DNA from: JAEUHO01 sp046350655
GTDB taxonomy: Bacteria > Planctomycetota > PLA2 > JAEUHO01
NCBI GenBank assembly: GCA_046350655.1
Contig: JAXMAB010000008.1
Span: 62,001 to 126,000 of the forward strand
Direction: 5' to 3'
DNA: 64,000 bases
This document shows positions 17,401 to 26,291 of the stretch, piece after piece (the first letter of the stretch is position 1; each line of letters opens with the position of its first letter). The notes below the pieces were generated by a model. It was not told where the DNA came from and searched no databases. It worked only from the letters and a program-made list of their open reading frames with translations. The translations under genes were made by a program, and so were the position numbers.

Positions 17401-18336
17401 ATGCCGCTCCTGCCCCCCGAGAGGCCCTGGTACGCGAACGGGCTGAAGTTCCGCTGCACGGCGTGCGGCAAGTGCTGCACCGGCGAGCCGGGCTACGTCT
17501 GGGTGCGGACCGACGACCTCGTGCGGATGGCGGGCGCGCGCGGGATGACCGTCGAGGCGTTCACGGCGAAGTTCGTGCGGAAGGTCGGCGACCGGCTGTC
17601 GCTCAAGGAGCGGCACAACGGCGACTGCGTGATGCTCGAGGACGGCAAGTGCACCGTGTACGGCGCGAAGCCGACGCAGTGCTCGACGTTCCCGTTCTGG
17701 GAGGGCGTCCTCGAGAGCCCGCGGACGTGGGCCGAGACCGCCGAGAAGTGCCCCGGGATGAACCACGGCGACGTCTACGACGTGCCGGACATCGACGTGC
17801 TGAAGGGCGGCGTGCCGGAGCCCCTGCTCGCGAAGCAGGCGGCCGCGCGCGCGCGCGCGACGGGTGGACCCGCGTCCGACCCGCGGGCCGAGGTCGAGGC
17901 GGTGCCGGAGGCGACGTCGGCGGCGGCGCTTGCCGACCTCGAGGCGTTGTACGCGGCGCTCGACGCGGAGCTGCCGCGCAAAAAGTTCCTCTGCCAGGGG
18001 AGCGGCGACTGCTGCGACTTCGAGCGGTTCGGCCGGCGGCTGTACGTGAGCACGCTCGAGGCGGAACACTTCTTCCGCCGCTCGCCGCCGCGGCGCGCGA
18101 ACCAGGACCCGAAGGCGTGCCCCGCGTGGGGGCCCGACCGCCTCTGCCACGCGCGCGAGGCGCGGTTCCTCGGCTGCCGCACGTTCTTCTGCGGCACGTA
18201 TCGCAATGGAGACCCGGCCGAGGTGCACGAGCGGTGGTACCGCCGCCTGAAGGAACTCCACGCGCGCCACGGCCTGCCCTGGCGGTACGAGCTCGTCACG
18301 ACGTGGGCGAAGGAGCGCCGGCCCGCGCAGCGTTGA
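17401..18336 (+). CDS. Double YkgJ-type cysteine-cluster protein
   Basis: Protein of 311 residues holding two cysteine-cluster domains. The first (about 15-125) has the YkgJ signature: CTACGKCC, then CVMLEDGKCTVY, a cysteine in PTQCSTFPFW and a final KCPGM. The second (about 195-290) repeats the theme with CQGSGDCC, ACPAW, LCHAREARFLGCRTFFC. YkgJ proteins are thought to bind Zn or an Fe-S cluster; their activity is not established. A variable Ala-rich linker joins the halves. Two different clusters in one chain is less usual than a single YkgJ domain. No operon partner is certain. Confidence 0.8.
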   Translation: MPLLPPERPWYANGLKFRCTACGKCCTGEPGYVWVRTDDLVRMAGARGMTVEAFTAKFVRKVGDRLSLKERHNGDCVMLEDGKCTVYGAKPTQCSTFPFWEGVLESPRTWAETAEKCPGMNHGDVYDVPDIDVLKGGVPEPLLAKQAAARARATGGPASDPRAEVEAVPEATSAAALADLEALYAALDAELPRKKFLCQGSGDCCDFERFGRRLYVSTLEAEHFFRRSPPRRANQDPKACPAWGPDRLCHAREARFLGCRTFFCGTYRNGDPAEVHERWYRRLKELHARHGLPWRYELVTTWAKERRPAQR

Positions 18337-18458
18337 CCTCCCGGGACGCGTCCCCCTCCTCGGGACGCGAGGCCCGGCCGCCGCGGTGCCGCGGTCGCGC
18401 GGGTACAGTGGCGTGGGCGCGGTCCGGTCCCGGACGCGCGGCCGGACGGGGAGCCTCG

Positions 18459-18971
18459 ATGGACGCAAAGGCGACGGACACCGCCGAGGCGGCGCGCGCG
18501 CCGCTGGACGCGCCGCGCGCGGGCCGATCGCTCGCCGGGCGGCCGTCGATCGTGGGGCTCGTCGTGTCCGGCGTGGTGTTGGGCGTGGTGATGTACGTCG
18601 TGATGGGGCTGTTCATCGCCCGGGCCACCGCGCCGATGACCTACGTCTTCGCGGCGATCTGCGGCGTGGGTGGCGTCGTCTCCGGCCTGTTCCTGGCCCG
18701 CGAGTTCCGGAGCGTCGCGACCGAGTACGTCGCCGCCGCGGACCGACGCGAGTTCCTGGCCCGGCTCGACGCCGAGGCCCGGCGGTCCAAACTCGTGCTC
18801 GACCCGCCGGCCGGCAGCACGCCGACCGTGCCCGCGGAGGCACGCGTCGTCCCGGCGTCGCCGGCGCATCGCGGGAAGTGGTGGGACGTGCGGGTCGCGT
18901 TCGAGGGGGACCTCGCGGCCCTGACCGGGCCGCGGTACCTCGTAAAGCACCTCGCCAAGCGCCTCCGCTGA
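18459..18971 (+). CDS. Small membrane protein, two helices
   Basis: Protein of 170 residues of unknown family. Two hydrophobic helices (about 31-54 and 60-78) are followed by a charged cytoplasmic-type tail with helical stretches (AADRREFLARLDAEARRSK) and a short C-terminal domain. The ATG is preceded by GGGGAG seven or so bases upstream, a plausible ribosome site. The gap before it contains one interspersed-motif copy (near 18366). Confidence 0.6.
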   Translation: MDAKATDTAEAARAPLDAPRAGRSLAGRPSIVGLVVSGVVLGVVMYVVMGLFIARATAPMTYVFAAICGVGGVVSGLFLAREFRSVATEYVAAADRREFLARLDAEARRSKLVLDPPAGSTPTVPAEARVVPASPAHRGKWWDVRVAFEGDLAALTGPRYLVKHLAKRLR

Positions 18972-19009
18972 CGCCGCGCGGGGACGCGAGGCCCGGGCGG
19001 TCGCCGATG

Positions 19010-19015
19010 TAGGCT
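19010..19015 (+). promoter_or_regulatory. -10-like TAGGCT (leaderless candidate)
   Basis: TAGGCT ends nine bases before the GTG at 19025. It probably drives the HEAT-ksgA unit. Confidence 0.45.
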
Positions 19016-19024
19016 GCCGGGACC

Positions 19025-20152
19025 GTGCGCGTCGCCCCCCTCGCCGTCCTCCTGCTCGCCGTCGCCGCGTCCCCCGCGCGCGCGGGGGACCGTCGCGCCG
19101 AGCGGGACGTGGCCCGGGCCGCCGCGGACCTCGCCGACGTCGCGCGCGCCGACCCCGCGCGGCGCGTCGCGGCCGTCGACGCCCTCGCGGGGGTCGCGCG
19201 CGAGGGGACCGTCGAGCGCGCGTCGGTCGTCGCGGCCCTGGTCCCGGGGCTGGCCGACCCGGTGCCGGACGTGCGCGTGCGGGTCGCGGGGGCGCTCGCG
19301 AGCGGGTTCCCGCGCGACCCCGCGGCGTTCGGCGCCGTCCGAGCGCGGTTCGCGACCGAGCGCGACGAGGCCGTGCTCGCGGCCCTGGTGCTCGCCGCCG
19401 GGGCGCTCGCGACGCCGGCCGACCTGGCGGTCCTCGACCCGTTCGTGACGTCGCCCTCGGTGCGGCTGCGGGCCGCGGCGGCGACGGCGATCGGCGACGT
19501 GGGCGGCGCCGCGGCGCGCGCGCGCCTGCTCGCGACGCTCGCGGCGCCGGGCGACGACCCCGACTTCGCGGTGCGCGGGGCCGTGTTCCTGGCGCTCGCG
19601 CGGTGCGGCGAGCGGGCCGACGCGGGCACGATCCTCGTGGCCTACCGCGACGGCGGGGGGGCGAACCGGTGGTTCGCGCGCGCCGCGCTCGCGACCGCCG
19701 TCGCGGCGCTCGACGCCGACCCGGTGCCCGTGCTCGACCGCCTCGTCGCCGACGAGGACGCCCGCGTCTCGAGCGCGGCGGCGGTCGCGTTCGTGCGGTG
19801 CGGACGGCCGGAGGAGGTCGTGCGACGCCTCGCCGACGCGCGGCCCGGCGTGCGCGCCGCGGCGGCCGCCGCGGTGGCCGACGGCGGCCTCGTGGACGAG
19901 GCGCCGCGCCTGCGGGCCCTCGCGACCGGCGACCCGGACCGCGCCGTGCGCTGGAGCGCCGCGCTGGCCCTCTCGCGCCTCGACGACCCCGCGGCGGACG
20001 AGATGTTGGTCGCCGGGCTCGCGAGCAACGACCCGCAGGTGTGGGCCGCCGCCGTGGCCGAGTGCCGCCGCAAGACGGGCCTCTCGCTCGGGCGCGACGC
20101 CGACGCGTGGGCGGCCGCGCTCGCGGCGCGCCGCAAGGGCGGGCGCCGGTGA
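19025..20152 (+). CDS. Secreted HEAT-repeat protein
   Basis: Protein of 375 residues. A signal peptide (to about residue 20, SPARAGD) is followed by a continuous run of HEAT-like helical pairs such as VRLRAAAATAIGDVGGAAARARL and VRWSAALALSRLDDPAADEML, filling the chain. It resembles scaffold HEAT proteins rather than an enzyme. Its stop overlaps the ksgA start by four bases (GTGA), so the two are coupled although no functional link is known. Confidence 0.8.
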   Translation: MRVAPLAVLLLAVAASPARAGDRRAERDVARAAADLADVARADPARRVAAVDALAGVAREGTVERASVVAALVPGLADPVPDVRVRVAGALASGFPRDPAAFGAVRARFATERDEAVLAALVLAAGALATPADLAVLDPFVTSPSVRLRAAAATAIGDVGGAAARARLLATLAAPGDDPDFAVRGAVFLALARCGERADAGTILVAYRDGGGANRWFARAALATAVAALDADPVPVLDRLVADEDARVSSAAAVAFVRCGRPEEVVRRLADARPGVRAAAAAAVADGGLVDEAPRLRALATGDPDRAVRWSAALALSRLDDPAADEMLVAGLASNDPQVWAAAVAECRRKTGLSLGRDADAWAAALAARRKGGRR

Positions 20153-21057
20153 CCGGCGCCGAGGGCGAGGTCCCCGCCGCGTTCCCGCGCACCGCGAAGG
20201 CGCTGCGCGAGGCGCTCGACGCCCACGGGGTCGCCCCGCGGAAGCGCCACGGGCAGTGTTTCCTGACCGACGTGCAGGCGATCGACGCGATCGTGCGCGA
20301 CGCGGCCGTCGCCCCGGGCGACGCCGTGATCGAGGTGGGCACGGGCACGGGCCTCCTCACCCATGCGCTCGTCGAGGCCGGCGCGTCGGTGGACACGTTC
20401 GACATCGACGCCGACATCCAGGGGTTCGCGCGGTCGCTGCGGACCTGGCCGGACCGCGTCCGGTTCCACCTCGGCGACGTGCTCGAGGGCAAACACGCGC
20501 TGTCGGCCGACCTCCTCGCGGTCCTCGCGCGCGCGCACGCGACCGCGCCCGGCCGCGTGAAGGTGGTCAGCAACCTCCCGTACAACGCCGCGACGCCCGT
20601 CCTCCTCGGCCTGCTCGCCCTCGACGCGCCGCCGACGGAGATCACGGTGATGATCCAGCGGGAGGTCGCCGAGAAGCTCCTGGCCCCGGCCGGCGGCGAC
20701 GACTACGGCCCGCCGTCGATCCTGCGGGCGCTCGAGGCCGACGGGAGGATCCTCCGGCGGTTCCCGCCCCAGGTGTTCTGGCCGGCGCCGTCCGTGCAGT
20801 CGGCGCTCCTGCGGCTCGTGCCGCGGCCGGTCCGCGTGGTGCCGGCGGCGCGCGAACGGGCGTTCGCGACGTTCCTGGTGGGGGTGTTCAGCCGCCGACG
20901 CAAGGTGCTCTCGACCGCGCTCCGGACGGCCTGCCCCGCCCTGACCGCCGAGGCCGCGGTGGCGGCCTGCGCCGCGGCGGGCCTGGCGTCGTCGTCGCGG
21001 CCCGAGGACGCGTTGCCCGAGGCGTTGCTGGCGCTTTTCCACGAAGCGACGGGCTGA
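20149..21057 (+). CDS. ksgA: 16S rRNA (adenine-N6,N6)-dimethyltransferase KsgA/RsmA
   Basis: Protein of 302 residues from a GTG inside the GTGA overlap with the HEAT gene. It has the KsgA opening KRHGQCFLTD, SAM-binding IEVGTGTGLLT, an acidic ribose-binding residue in FDIDADI (glutamate is more usual), and the catalytic VSNLPYN motif; VMIQREVAEKLLA and a C-terminal helical domain complete the family pattern. It dimethylates two adjacent adenines near the 3' end of 16S rRNA during 30S maturation. Confidence 0.93.
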   Translation: MTGAEGEVPAAFPRTAKALREALDAHGVAPRKRHGQCFLTDVQAIDAIVRDAAVAPGDAVIEVGTGTGLLTHALVEAGASVDTFDIDADIQGFARSLRTWPDRVRFHLGDVLEGKHALSADLLAVLARAHATAPGRVKVVSNLPYNAATPVLLGLLALDAPPTEITVMIQREVAEKLLAPAGGDDYGPPSILRALEADGRILRRFPPQVFWPAPSVQSALLRLVPRPVRVVPAARERAFATFLVGVFSRRRKVLSTALRTACPALTAEAAVAACAAAGLASSSRPEDALPEALLALFHEATG

Positions 21058-21208
21058 CGGGCCCCGGGAGGGGTTGCCGTGTCCCCTCGCGGGGCGACAC
21101 TTGAGGGACGCGCCGCCCCGCGCCGCGCGCTTCCCGCGCTCCACCTCCCAGAACGGCCCCCCTCCCCCGCAGCCCCCTTCCCCCGTCGCCCCGTTCCGCC
21201 CGCCCTCC

Positions 21209-22993
21209 ATGTCCAAGATCCCGCAGGACGTCCTCGACCGCGTGCTCGCCGCCCACGACATCGTGGAGGTGGTGGGACGGTCGTTGCCGCTCAAGAAGAC
21301 GGGCCGCGCCTGGAAGGCGTGCTGCCCGTTCCACGAGGAGAAGACGCCGTCGTTCACGGTGAACCCGGACCGGCAGAGCTTCAAGTGCTTCGGGTGCGGC
21401 AAGGGCGGCAACGTCTTCGGCTGGCTGATGGAGCGCGAGGGCCTGAAGTTCTTCGAGGCGGTGCGCGCGCTCGCCGCGGAGAAGGGCATCCCCGTCCCCG
21501 ACGCCGGCGGGCGCGGCGACGCGGGGCCCGACGTGTCGCGGACGCAGGACCTGCGCGAGGCCGTCGCGTTCGCCCAGGACCTGTACGTGCGGACCCTGTG
21601 GGGGCCCGCGGGCGAGCACGCGCGCGCGTACCTCGAGAAGCGCGGCTTCCCGCCGCCCGCGAGCCGCGCGCTGGGCCTCGGGCTCTCGCCCGAGGGCTGG
21701 GACGGGCTGCTCGTCGCGGCGCGCGCGGCGGGGTTCGCGCCGGACGTGCTGGAGGAGGCGGGGCTCGTCGTGCGGCGCGAGGGCCGCGAGGGCTGGTACG
21801 ACCGCTTCCGCGGGCGGCTGATGTTCCCGATCGCCGACGTGTCGGGCCGCATCGTCACGTACGGCGCGCGGGCGCTGCGCGAGGGCGACAACCCGAAGTA
21901 CCTGAACGGCCCCGAGACCGCGCTCTTCAAGAAGGGCCGCACGCTCTACGCGCTCGACCGCGCGAAGGACGGCATCCGCAAGGCGGGCCACGCGATCCTG
22001 ATGGAGGGCTACACCGACGTCCTCATGGCGCACCTGTTCGGGTTCACGTCGGCCGTCGCGGGCATGGGCACGGCGTTCACGCCGGAGCAGGCCACGATCC
22101 TCGCGCGCCACGCGACGAAGGTGATCCTGCTGTACGACGGCGACGCGGCGGGCCGCGCGGCGGCCGAGAAGTCGCTCGACCTGCTCCTCGAGCAAGGGCT
22201 CGAGCTGCGCGTCGCGATGCTGCCCGAGGGCCGCGACGTCGACGAGGTGCTGCTCGAGGAGGGCGCGGACCGCCTCACCGAGATCCTCGACGCGGGGCTC
22301 GACGTGTTCGACTTCAAGGTCGCGCAGCTCGGCGCGGTGAACGACCTGAAGACCGAGCGCGGCCGCGCGACCGCCGCGTCGAAGATGGCGGAGATGCTCG
22401 TGCGGGTGAAGAGCCCCATGGAGCGCGACCTCCTCTTCTCGCGCGTCGCGGACCGCCTCGGCGTCAACGAGACGCTGCTCCGCGCGGAGGCGGGCCGCCT
22501 GGCCGGCGGTCGGCGGCTCCGACCGGACGGGCCGACCCCGGGGGGGACTCCCCCGGTCGTGGCGTCCCCCCCGGTGGACCCCCGGGCCGTGCAGCGTGCG
22601 CGGGATCTCCGCATGGAGCAGGAGCGTCTGATCGCCGGGGCGATCTACGCGCCCGAGCACCTGCCGGCGATCCGGCAGGCGCTGGCCCTCGAGGACATCG
22701 TGGATTCCGGTTTACAGCGCCTTTACGACGCGATCCTCGCGCTTTCGGGCCAGGGGCTCGTGCCCGGTCCGGAGGGGGTCGCGCGCGCAGTCGCCGACGA
22801 CCCGGAGGCGAGCGCCGCGCTCGCCGGGCTCGACGCCGACCTTCCGTTCCACGAGTGGGTCCCCGACGCCCTCCGGCATCGCGAGACGCGCCGCGCCGAG
22901 GAGGCGCGGAGGCAGGCGGTCCTGCAATGGCTCGCCGGACCCGACTCCTCGGCGCACACTCGTCCCCCCGACACTCGGACCGAAGAGCCCTAG
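21209..22993 (+). CDS. dnaG: DNA primase DnaG
   Basis: Protein of 594 residues. CHC2 zinc finger: C39, H42 (CPFHEEKTPSF), C60 and C63 (FKCFGCGKGG). The catalytic core with Toprim motifs EGYTD (266-270) and DGDAAGR (310-316) follows. The C-terminal helicase-binding region (about 450-594) is divergent, as usual. The ATG at 21209 is supported by homology; no clear ribosome site precedes it. DnaG makes RNA primers for lagging-strand synthesis. It is followed 15 bp later by rpoD, the conserved macromolecular-synthesis order; rpsU is not upstream here, its place being taken by ksgA. Confidence 0.96.
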   Translation: MSKIPQDVLDRVLAAHDIVEVVGRSLPLKKTGRAWKACCPFHEEKTPSFTVNPDRQSFKCFGCGKGGNVFGWLMEREGLKFFEAVRALAAEKGIPVPDAGGRGDAGPDVSRTQDLREAVAFAQDLYVRTLWGPAGEHARAYLEKRGFPPPASRALGLGLSPEGWDGLLVAARAAGFAPDVLEEAGLVVRREGREGWYDRFRGRLMFPIADVSGRIVTYGARALREGDNPKYLNGPETALFKKGRTLYALDRAKDGIRKAGHAILMEGYTDVLMAHLFGFTSAVAGMGTAFTPEQATILARHATKVILLYDGDAAGRAAAEKSLDLLLEQGLELRVAMLPEGRDVDEVLLEEGADRLTEILDAGLDVFDFKVAQLGAVNDLKTERGRATAASKMAEMLVRVKSPMERDLLFSRVADRLGVNETLLRAEAGRLAGGRRLRPDGPTPGGTPPVVASPPVDPRAVQRARDLRMEQERLIAGAIYAPEHLPAIRQALALEDIVDSGLQRLYDAILALSGQGLVPGPEGVARAVADDPEASAALAGLDADLPFHEWVPDALRHRETRRAEEARRQAVLQWLAGPDSSAHTRPPDTRTEEP

Positions 22994-23007
22994 GAATTCC
23001 CCTGCCC

Positions 23008-24702
23008 ATGGCGAACGTCGAAGGCCTGGTCCCCCCGAGCCCGCTGGATCCGTGGGAGCCCGAGATCACGGCGCTCCTCGAGCTCGCGAAGCAGAAGGGG
23101 TACCTGACCTACGAGGAGCTCAACACCGCGGCGCCCGAGCTCGCGCCCTCGCCCGAGATGATGGACCGCATCCTCATGGTGCTGGACCTCAACGGGGTCG
23201 AGGTCGTGGACGGGAGCGTGGGGGCGGTGCGCGAGAAGGACGCCCGGCGCGCCCGCGGCGAGGCCGTCGACAGCGAGAGCCTGCGCGACAAGAAGCCCAG
23301 CGCGCTCGAGCTCCCGATCACGACCGAGAAGATCGACGACCCGGTGCGGATGTACCTGACGCAGATGGGCGAGATCCCGCTGCTCACCCGCGACCAGGAG
23401 ATCTCGCTCGCCAAGAAGATCGAGATCACGCGCAAGCGGTACCGGCACGTCACGCTCGACTGCGGCGTCGCGGTGGCCGAGGCCAACCGCATCCTGCAGG
23501 ACGTCGCGCGCGGCGACCTCGCGTTCGACCGCACGCTCCGCATCGGCACCGCCGACCCGGTCAACAAGGACGACCTGCAGAAGCGGATGCCGGTCAACCT
23601 CAAGACCCTCGAGAAGCTCCACGCGACGCTGCGCGCCGACATGGAGGAGCTGGTCCACGACAAGCGGGCCGGCAAGGAGCGCCGCGAGGACCTCGAGGCC
23701 CGGATCCGCAGCCGCAAGATGAAGGCCGTGCACCTCCTCGAGGAGGTCGCGATCCAGACGAAGAAGCTGCGCGCCGTCCACGAGCACATGTACGAGCTCG
23801 CCGACGAGATCGAGGACACGCGCCGGCGCATGGTCGACCTCGAGCGCCGCGGCGGCAGCCACGACGAGATCGAGGAGGCCAAGGAGCGCCTCGTCGAGAT
23901 CGAGATCCAGGCCCTCGAGTCGCTCGAGAAGTTCCTGTGGCGCACCCGCGAGATCCGCCACCGCTTCGCCGAGTACGAGGAGGCGAAGCGCAAGCTCTCC
24001 AGCGGCAACCTGCGCCTCGTGGTCTCCATCGCGAAGAAGTACCGCAACCGCGGCCTGACCTTCCTCGACCTCATCCAGGAGGGCAACACCGGCCTGATGA
24101 AGGCGGTGGAGAAGTACGAGTACCGCCGCGGCTACAAGTTCTCGACCTACGCCACGTGGTGGATCCGCCAGGCCATCACGCGCTCGATCGCCGACCAGGC
24201 GCGGACCATCCGCATCCCGGTCCACATGATCGAGACGATGAGCAAGATCCGCAACGTCACCAAGAAGCTGGTGCAGAAGATCGGCCGCGAGCCCACGATC
24301 GAGGAGGTCTCGCAGGCCAGCGGCATCAGCGTCGAAGAGACGAAGCGGGTGATGAAGATCAGCAAGCACCCGATCTCGCTCGACCGCCCGATCGGCGAGT
24401 CGGACGACTCGTACTTCGGCGACTTCATCGAGGACCCGCACGCCGAGAGCCCGGTCAGCGCCGCCACGCACGAGATGCTGAAGGACAAGCTCGACCAGGT
24501 CCTCCAGACGCTCACGTTCCGCGAGCGCGAGATCATCAAGCTCCGCTACGGCATCGGCGACGGCTACACGTACACGCTCGAGGAGGTCGGCAAGATCTTC
24601 AAGGTCACGCGCGAGCGCGTCCGACAGATCGAGGCCAAGGCGGTGCGCAAGCTCCAACACCCTGTCCGCGCCCGCAAACTCGAAGGGTTCCTCGACGTCT
24701 AG
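23008..24702 (+). CDS. rpoD: Primary sigma factor RpoD (sigma-70)
   Basis: Protein of 564 residues. N-terminal region 1.1-like (to about 85); region 1.2 begins DDPVRMYLTQMGEIPLLTR; a charged non-conserved region; region 2 with NLRLVVSIAKKYRNRGL, FLDLIQEGNTGLMKAVEK and YATWWIRQAITRSI; region 3; and region 4 ending VTRERVRQIEAKAVRKL. Full set of primary sigma motifs, so it recognises the TTGACA/TATAAT-type promoters seen here, for example before tRNA-Gln. It lies in an operon with dnaG; an inverted motif pair 58 bp after the stop may be the terminator. Confidence 0.97.
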   Translation: MANVEGLVPPSPLDPWEPEITALLELAKQKGYLTYEELNTAAPELAPSPEMMDRILMVLDLNGVEVVDGSVGAVREKDARRARGEAVDSESLRDKKPSALELPITTEKIDDPVRMYLTQMGEIPLLTRDQEISLAKKIEITRKRYRHVTLDCGVAVAEANRILQDVARGDLAFDRTLRIGTADPVNKDDLQKRMPVNLKTLEKLHATLRADMEELVHDKRAGKERREDLEARIRSRKMKAVHLLEEVAIQTKKLRAVHEHMYELADEIEDTRRRMVDLERRGGSHDEIEEAKERLVEIEIQALESLEKFLWRTREIRHRFAEYEEAKRKLSSGNLRLVVSIAKKYRNRGLTFLDLIQEGNTGLMKAVEKYEYRRGYKFSTYATWWIRQAITRSIADQARTIRIPVHMIETMSKIRNVTKKLVQKIGREPTIEEVSQASGISVEETKRVMKISKHPISLDRPIGESDDSYFGDFIEDPHAESPVSAATHEMLKDKLDQVLQTLTFREREIIKLRYGIGDGYTYTLEEVGKIFKVTRERVRQIEAKAVRKLQHPVRARKLEGFLDV

Positions 24703-24759
24703 CGGTACGGGAGCTGACCAGCGGGGGGCGGGCGCGCTCGCGGCGGGTCGGGGTTCGCC

Positions 24760-24802
24760 GTGACGCGAGGCCCGGCGCGCAGCGCACCGGGCCTGGCGTC
24801 AC
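24760..24802 (+). terminator. Inverted interspersed-motif hairpin after rpoD
   Basis: Arms GTGACGCGAGGCCCGG and CCGGGCCTGGCGTCAC pair over 16 positions with one mismatch, loop of 11 nt. No T-run follows. It is built from the same GCGAGGCCCG motif found across the window. Confidence 0.5.
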
Positions 24803-25217
24803 CCTCCTCGTCGTCGGCCCTGCTGGGCCTCCTCCTCGTCGGGCGGCTCGGCGGCGTATCGGCGCGGCTGGATACAGCCGCCTCGCCGCGGCTCCCGCGA
24901 CCCGTCGCGAATCGCGCCCGGCTGTTCAAGGGAGTCCCCTGAAGCAGCAGGAGCGCCGAGGGGACCGCGGAGCGGAGCGGACCGGAGAGAAGAGGGGTGC
25001 GGTCGGCGGACCCGGTGAGATTCCGTGGCCGGCAGCGGAGCGGGCGGGGCGGGGGACGGGAGCGGTACGGAGGGGCGGAAGGGGGGAGGGACGCGAGGCC
25101 CGGCGGGGGGACGGGGAGGGGTGAGGACCGGTCTTGGTGGCCGGGCAGACGGGGCTACCATCCCCCGCTGCCCTCGACGGGGCCCCCGCCCGTCCGGGGG
25201 AAGGCCCCGGAGCTCCC
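24803..25217. other. Gene-free gap before the zinc-ribbon coiled-coil gene
   Basis: No gene is supported. The left part has a short lower-GC patch (about 24900-24950, TTCAAGGGAGTCCCCTGAAG, itself an imperfect palindrome). The middle (about 24950-25135) is strongly purine-rich on the plus strand and includes an interspersed-motif copy near 25093. TACCAT at 25156-25161 is a possible -10 for the next gene, with a 56-nt leader. Confidence 0.5.
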
Positions 25218-25928
25218 ATGTCGATGACGCCTCGTGAGGTGATCGAGCGGCTGAAGGAAGTCCAGGAGCTCGACCAGCGGCTCGCTGCGCTCGACCGCGA
25301 GATCGATGGCGGCCCCAAGGCCGTCGCCTCGTTCGCCCGCGCCGTCGCCGCCGTCGACGCGAAGCTCGCGCAGCTCGACGAGCGCACGAAGCTGCTCCGC
25401 GCGCAGGCCAAGCTCCGCGAGAACGAGGCCAAGACCGCCCAGGGCAAGGTGGACCGGCTCAACGAGCAGGCCCGCGCCGTCAAGACGAACCGCGAGTTCA
25501 CCACGATCCGCAGCGAGATCGCGAACGCGAAGATCGAGGTCGGGAAGCTCGAGGACGAGATCCTCAAGATCATGGAGGCCGTCGACGCGCAGGAGAAGCT
25601 CGTCGCCGCCGCCAAGGAAGAGCGCGCGAAGGAGCAGAAGAAGCTCGACGCCGAGCGCGCCAAGGTCGACGCCGCGATCGAGGGGCTCAAGAAGAGCCGC
25701 GCGGAGCAGGCCGTCGGCCGGCCCGCGCTGACGAGCGGCCTGCCCGCCGAGGCGCTCTCGATCTACGAGCGCGTGCTGAAGGCCCGCGGCCAGGCGGTCG
25801 TGCCGCTCGAGATCGACTACTGCTCCGGCTGCATGGAGCGCCTGACGCGCAACGACATCTTCGCGGTCCAGAACGCGTCGCGCCTCGTGCAGTGCAAGTC
25901 CTGCGGCCGGATCCTCTTCGCGCAGTAG
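25218..25928 (+). CDS. Coiled-coil protein with C-terminal C4 zinc ribbon (CT398-like)
   Basis: Protein of 236 residues. Residues about 5-180 form a long charged coiled coil (KVDRLNEQARAVKTNREF is typical of this family), and the end is a zinc ribbon with YCSGCMERL and VQCKSCGRILFAQ. The family is widespread (zf-RING_7/CT398-like); its role is not settled, with proposals around RNA or flagellar/secretion chaperoning. The ATG at 25218 has GGAG upstream (GGAGCTCCCATG). It is convergent with the transketolase unit. Confidence 0.85.
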   Translation: MSMTPREVIERLKEVQELDQRLAALDREIDGGPKAVASFARAVAAVDAKLAQLDERTKLLRAQAKLRENEAKTAQGKVDRLNEQARAVKTNREFTTIRSEIANAKIEVGKLEDEILKIMEAVDAQEKLVAAAKEERAKEQKKLDAERAKVDAAIEGLKKSRAEQAVGRPALTSGLPAEALSIYERVLKARGQAVVPLEIDYCSGCMERLTRNDIFAVQNASRLVQCKSCGRILFAQ

Positions 25929-25986
25929 CGCGTTCGGGGTCCGTCGGCCGGCGGCCGGGCCTCGCGGTCCCGGGAGCACGACGGCG

Positions 25987-26289
25987 TCAGGCGTCGCGGG
26001 TGTCCGTGCCGGCGGCGGCGCGGGCGCCGAGGCGCGCGAGGCGGGCGGCGACCCCGAACCGGAGGTCGATCCAGGCGAGCCAGGCGAAGGTCACGGGCAG
26101 CAGCAGCAGCCACGCGCCGGGCTCGCCGCGCCCGTAGCGCGCGAGCACGACGCCCACCGCCGCGGGCGGCGACAGGACGAGCGCCGCGAGCGCCACGGCG
26201 CGCGCGTGGCCCCGGCCGGCCCAGGGCACGACCGAGGCCACGAGGAGCAGCGCCGCGACGACGGCCGCCGCGGTCAGCGCCGGCGTCAC
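25987..26289 (-). CDS. Small hydrophobic membrane protein
   Basis: Protein of 100 residues from a GTG two bases after the transketolase stop region, with three membrane helices (about 2-25, 30-50, 58-78) and a short basic-acidic tail ending TDTRDA. The family is not recognised. Very tight spacing to the transketolase gene (3 bp apart on the same strand) suggests co-transcription and coupled translation. It could be a small accessory membrane protein; a spurious reading frame is possible but the clean helix pattern argues against it. Confidence 0.55.
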   Translation of the reverse strand: MTPALTAAAVVAALLLVASVVPWAGRGHARAVALAALVLSPPAAVGVVLARYGRGEPGAWLLLLPVTFAWLAWIDLRFGVAARLARLGARAAAGTDTRDA

Positions 26290-26291
26290 GG

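Noticed and set aside
24703..25217. Small protein genes in the rpoD downstream gap
   Set aside because: The frames are short, purine- or repeat-driven, and lack ribosome sites or protein-like composition.
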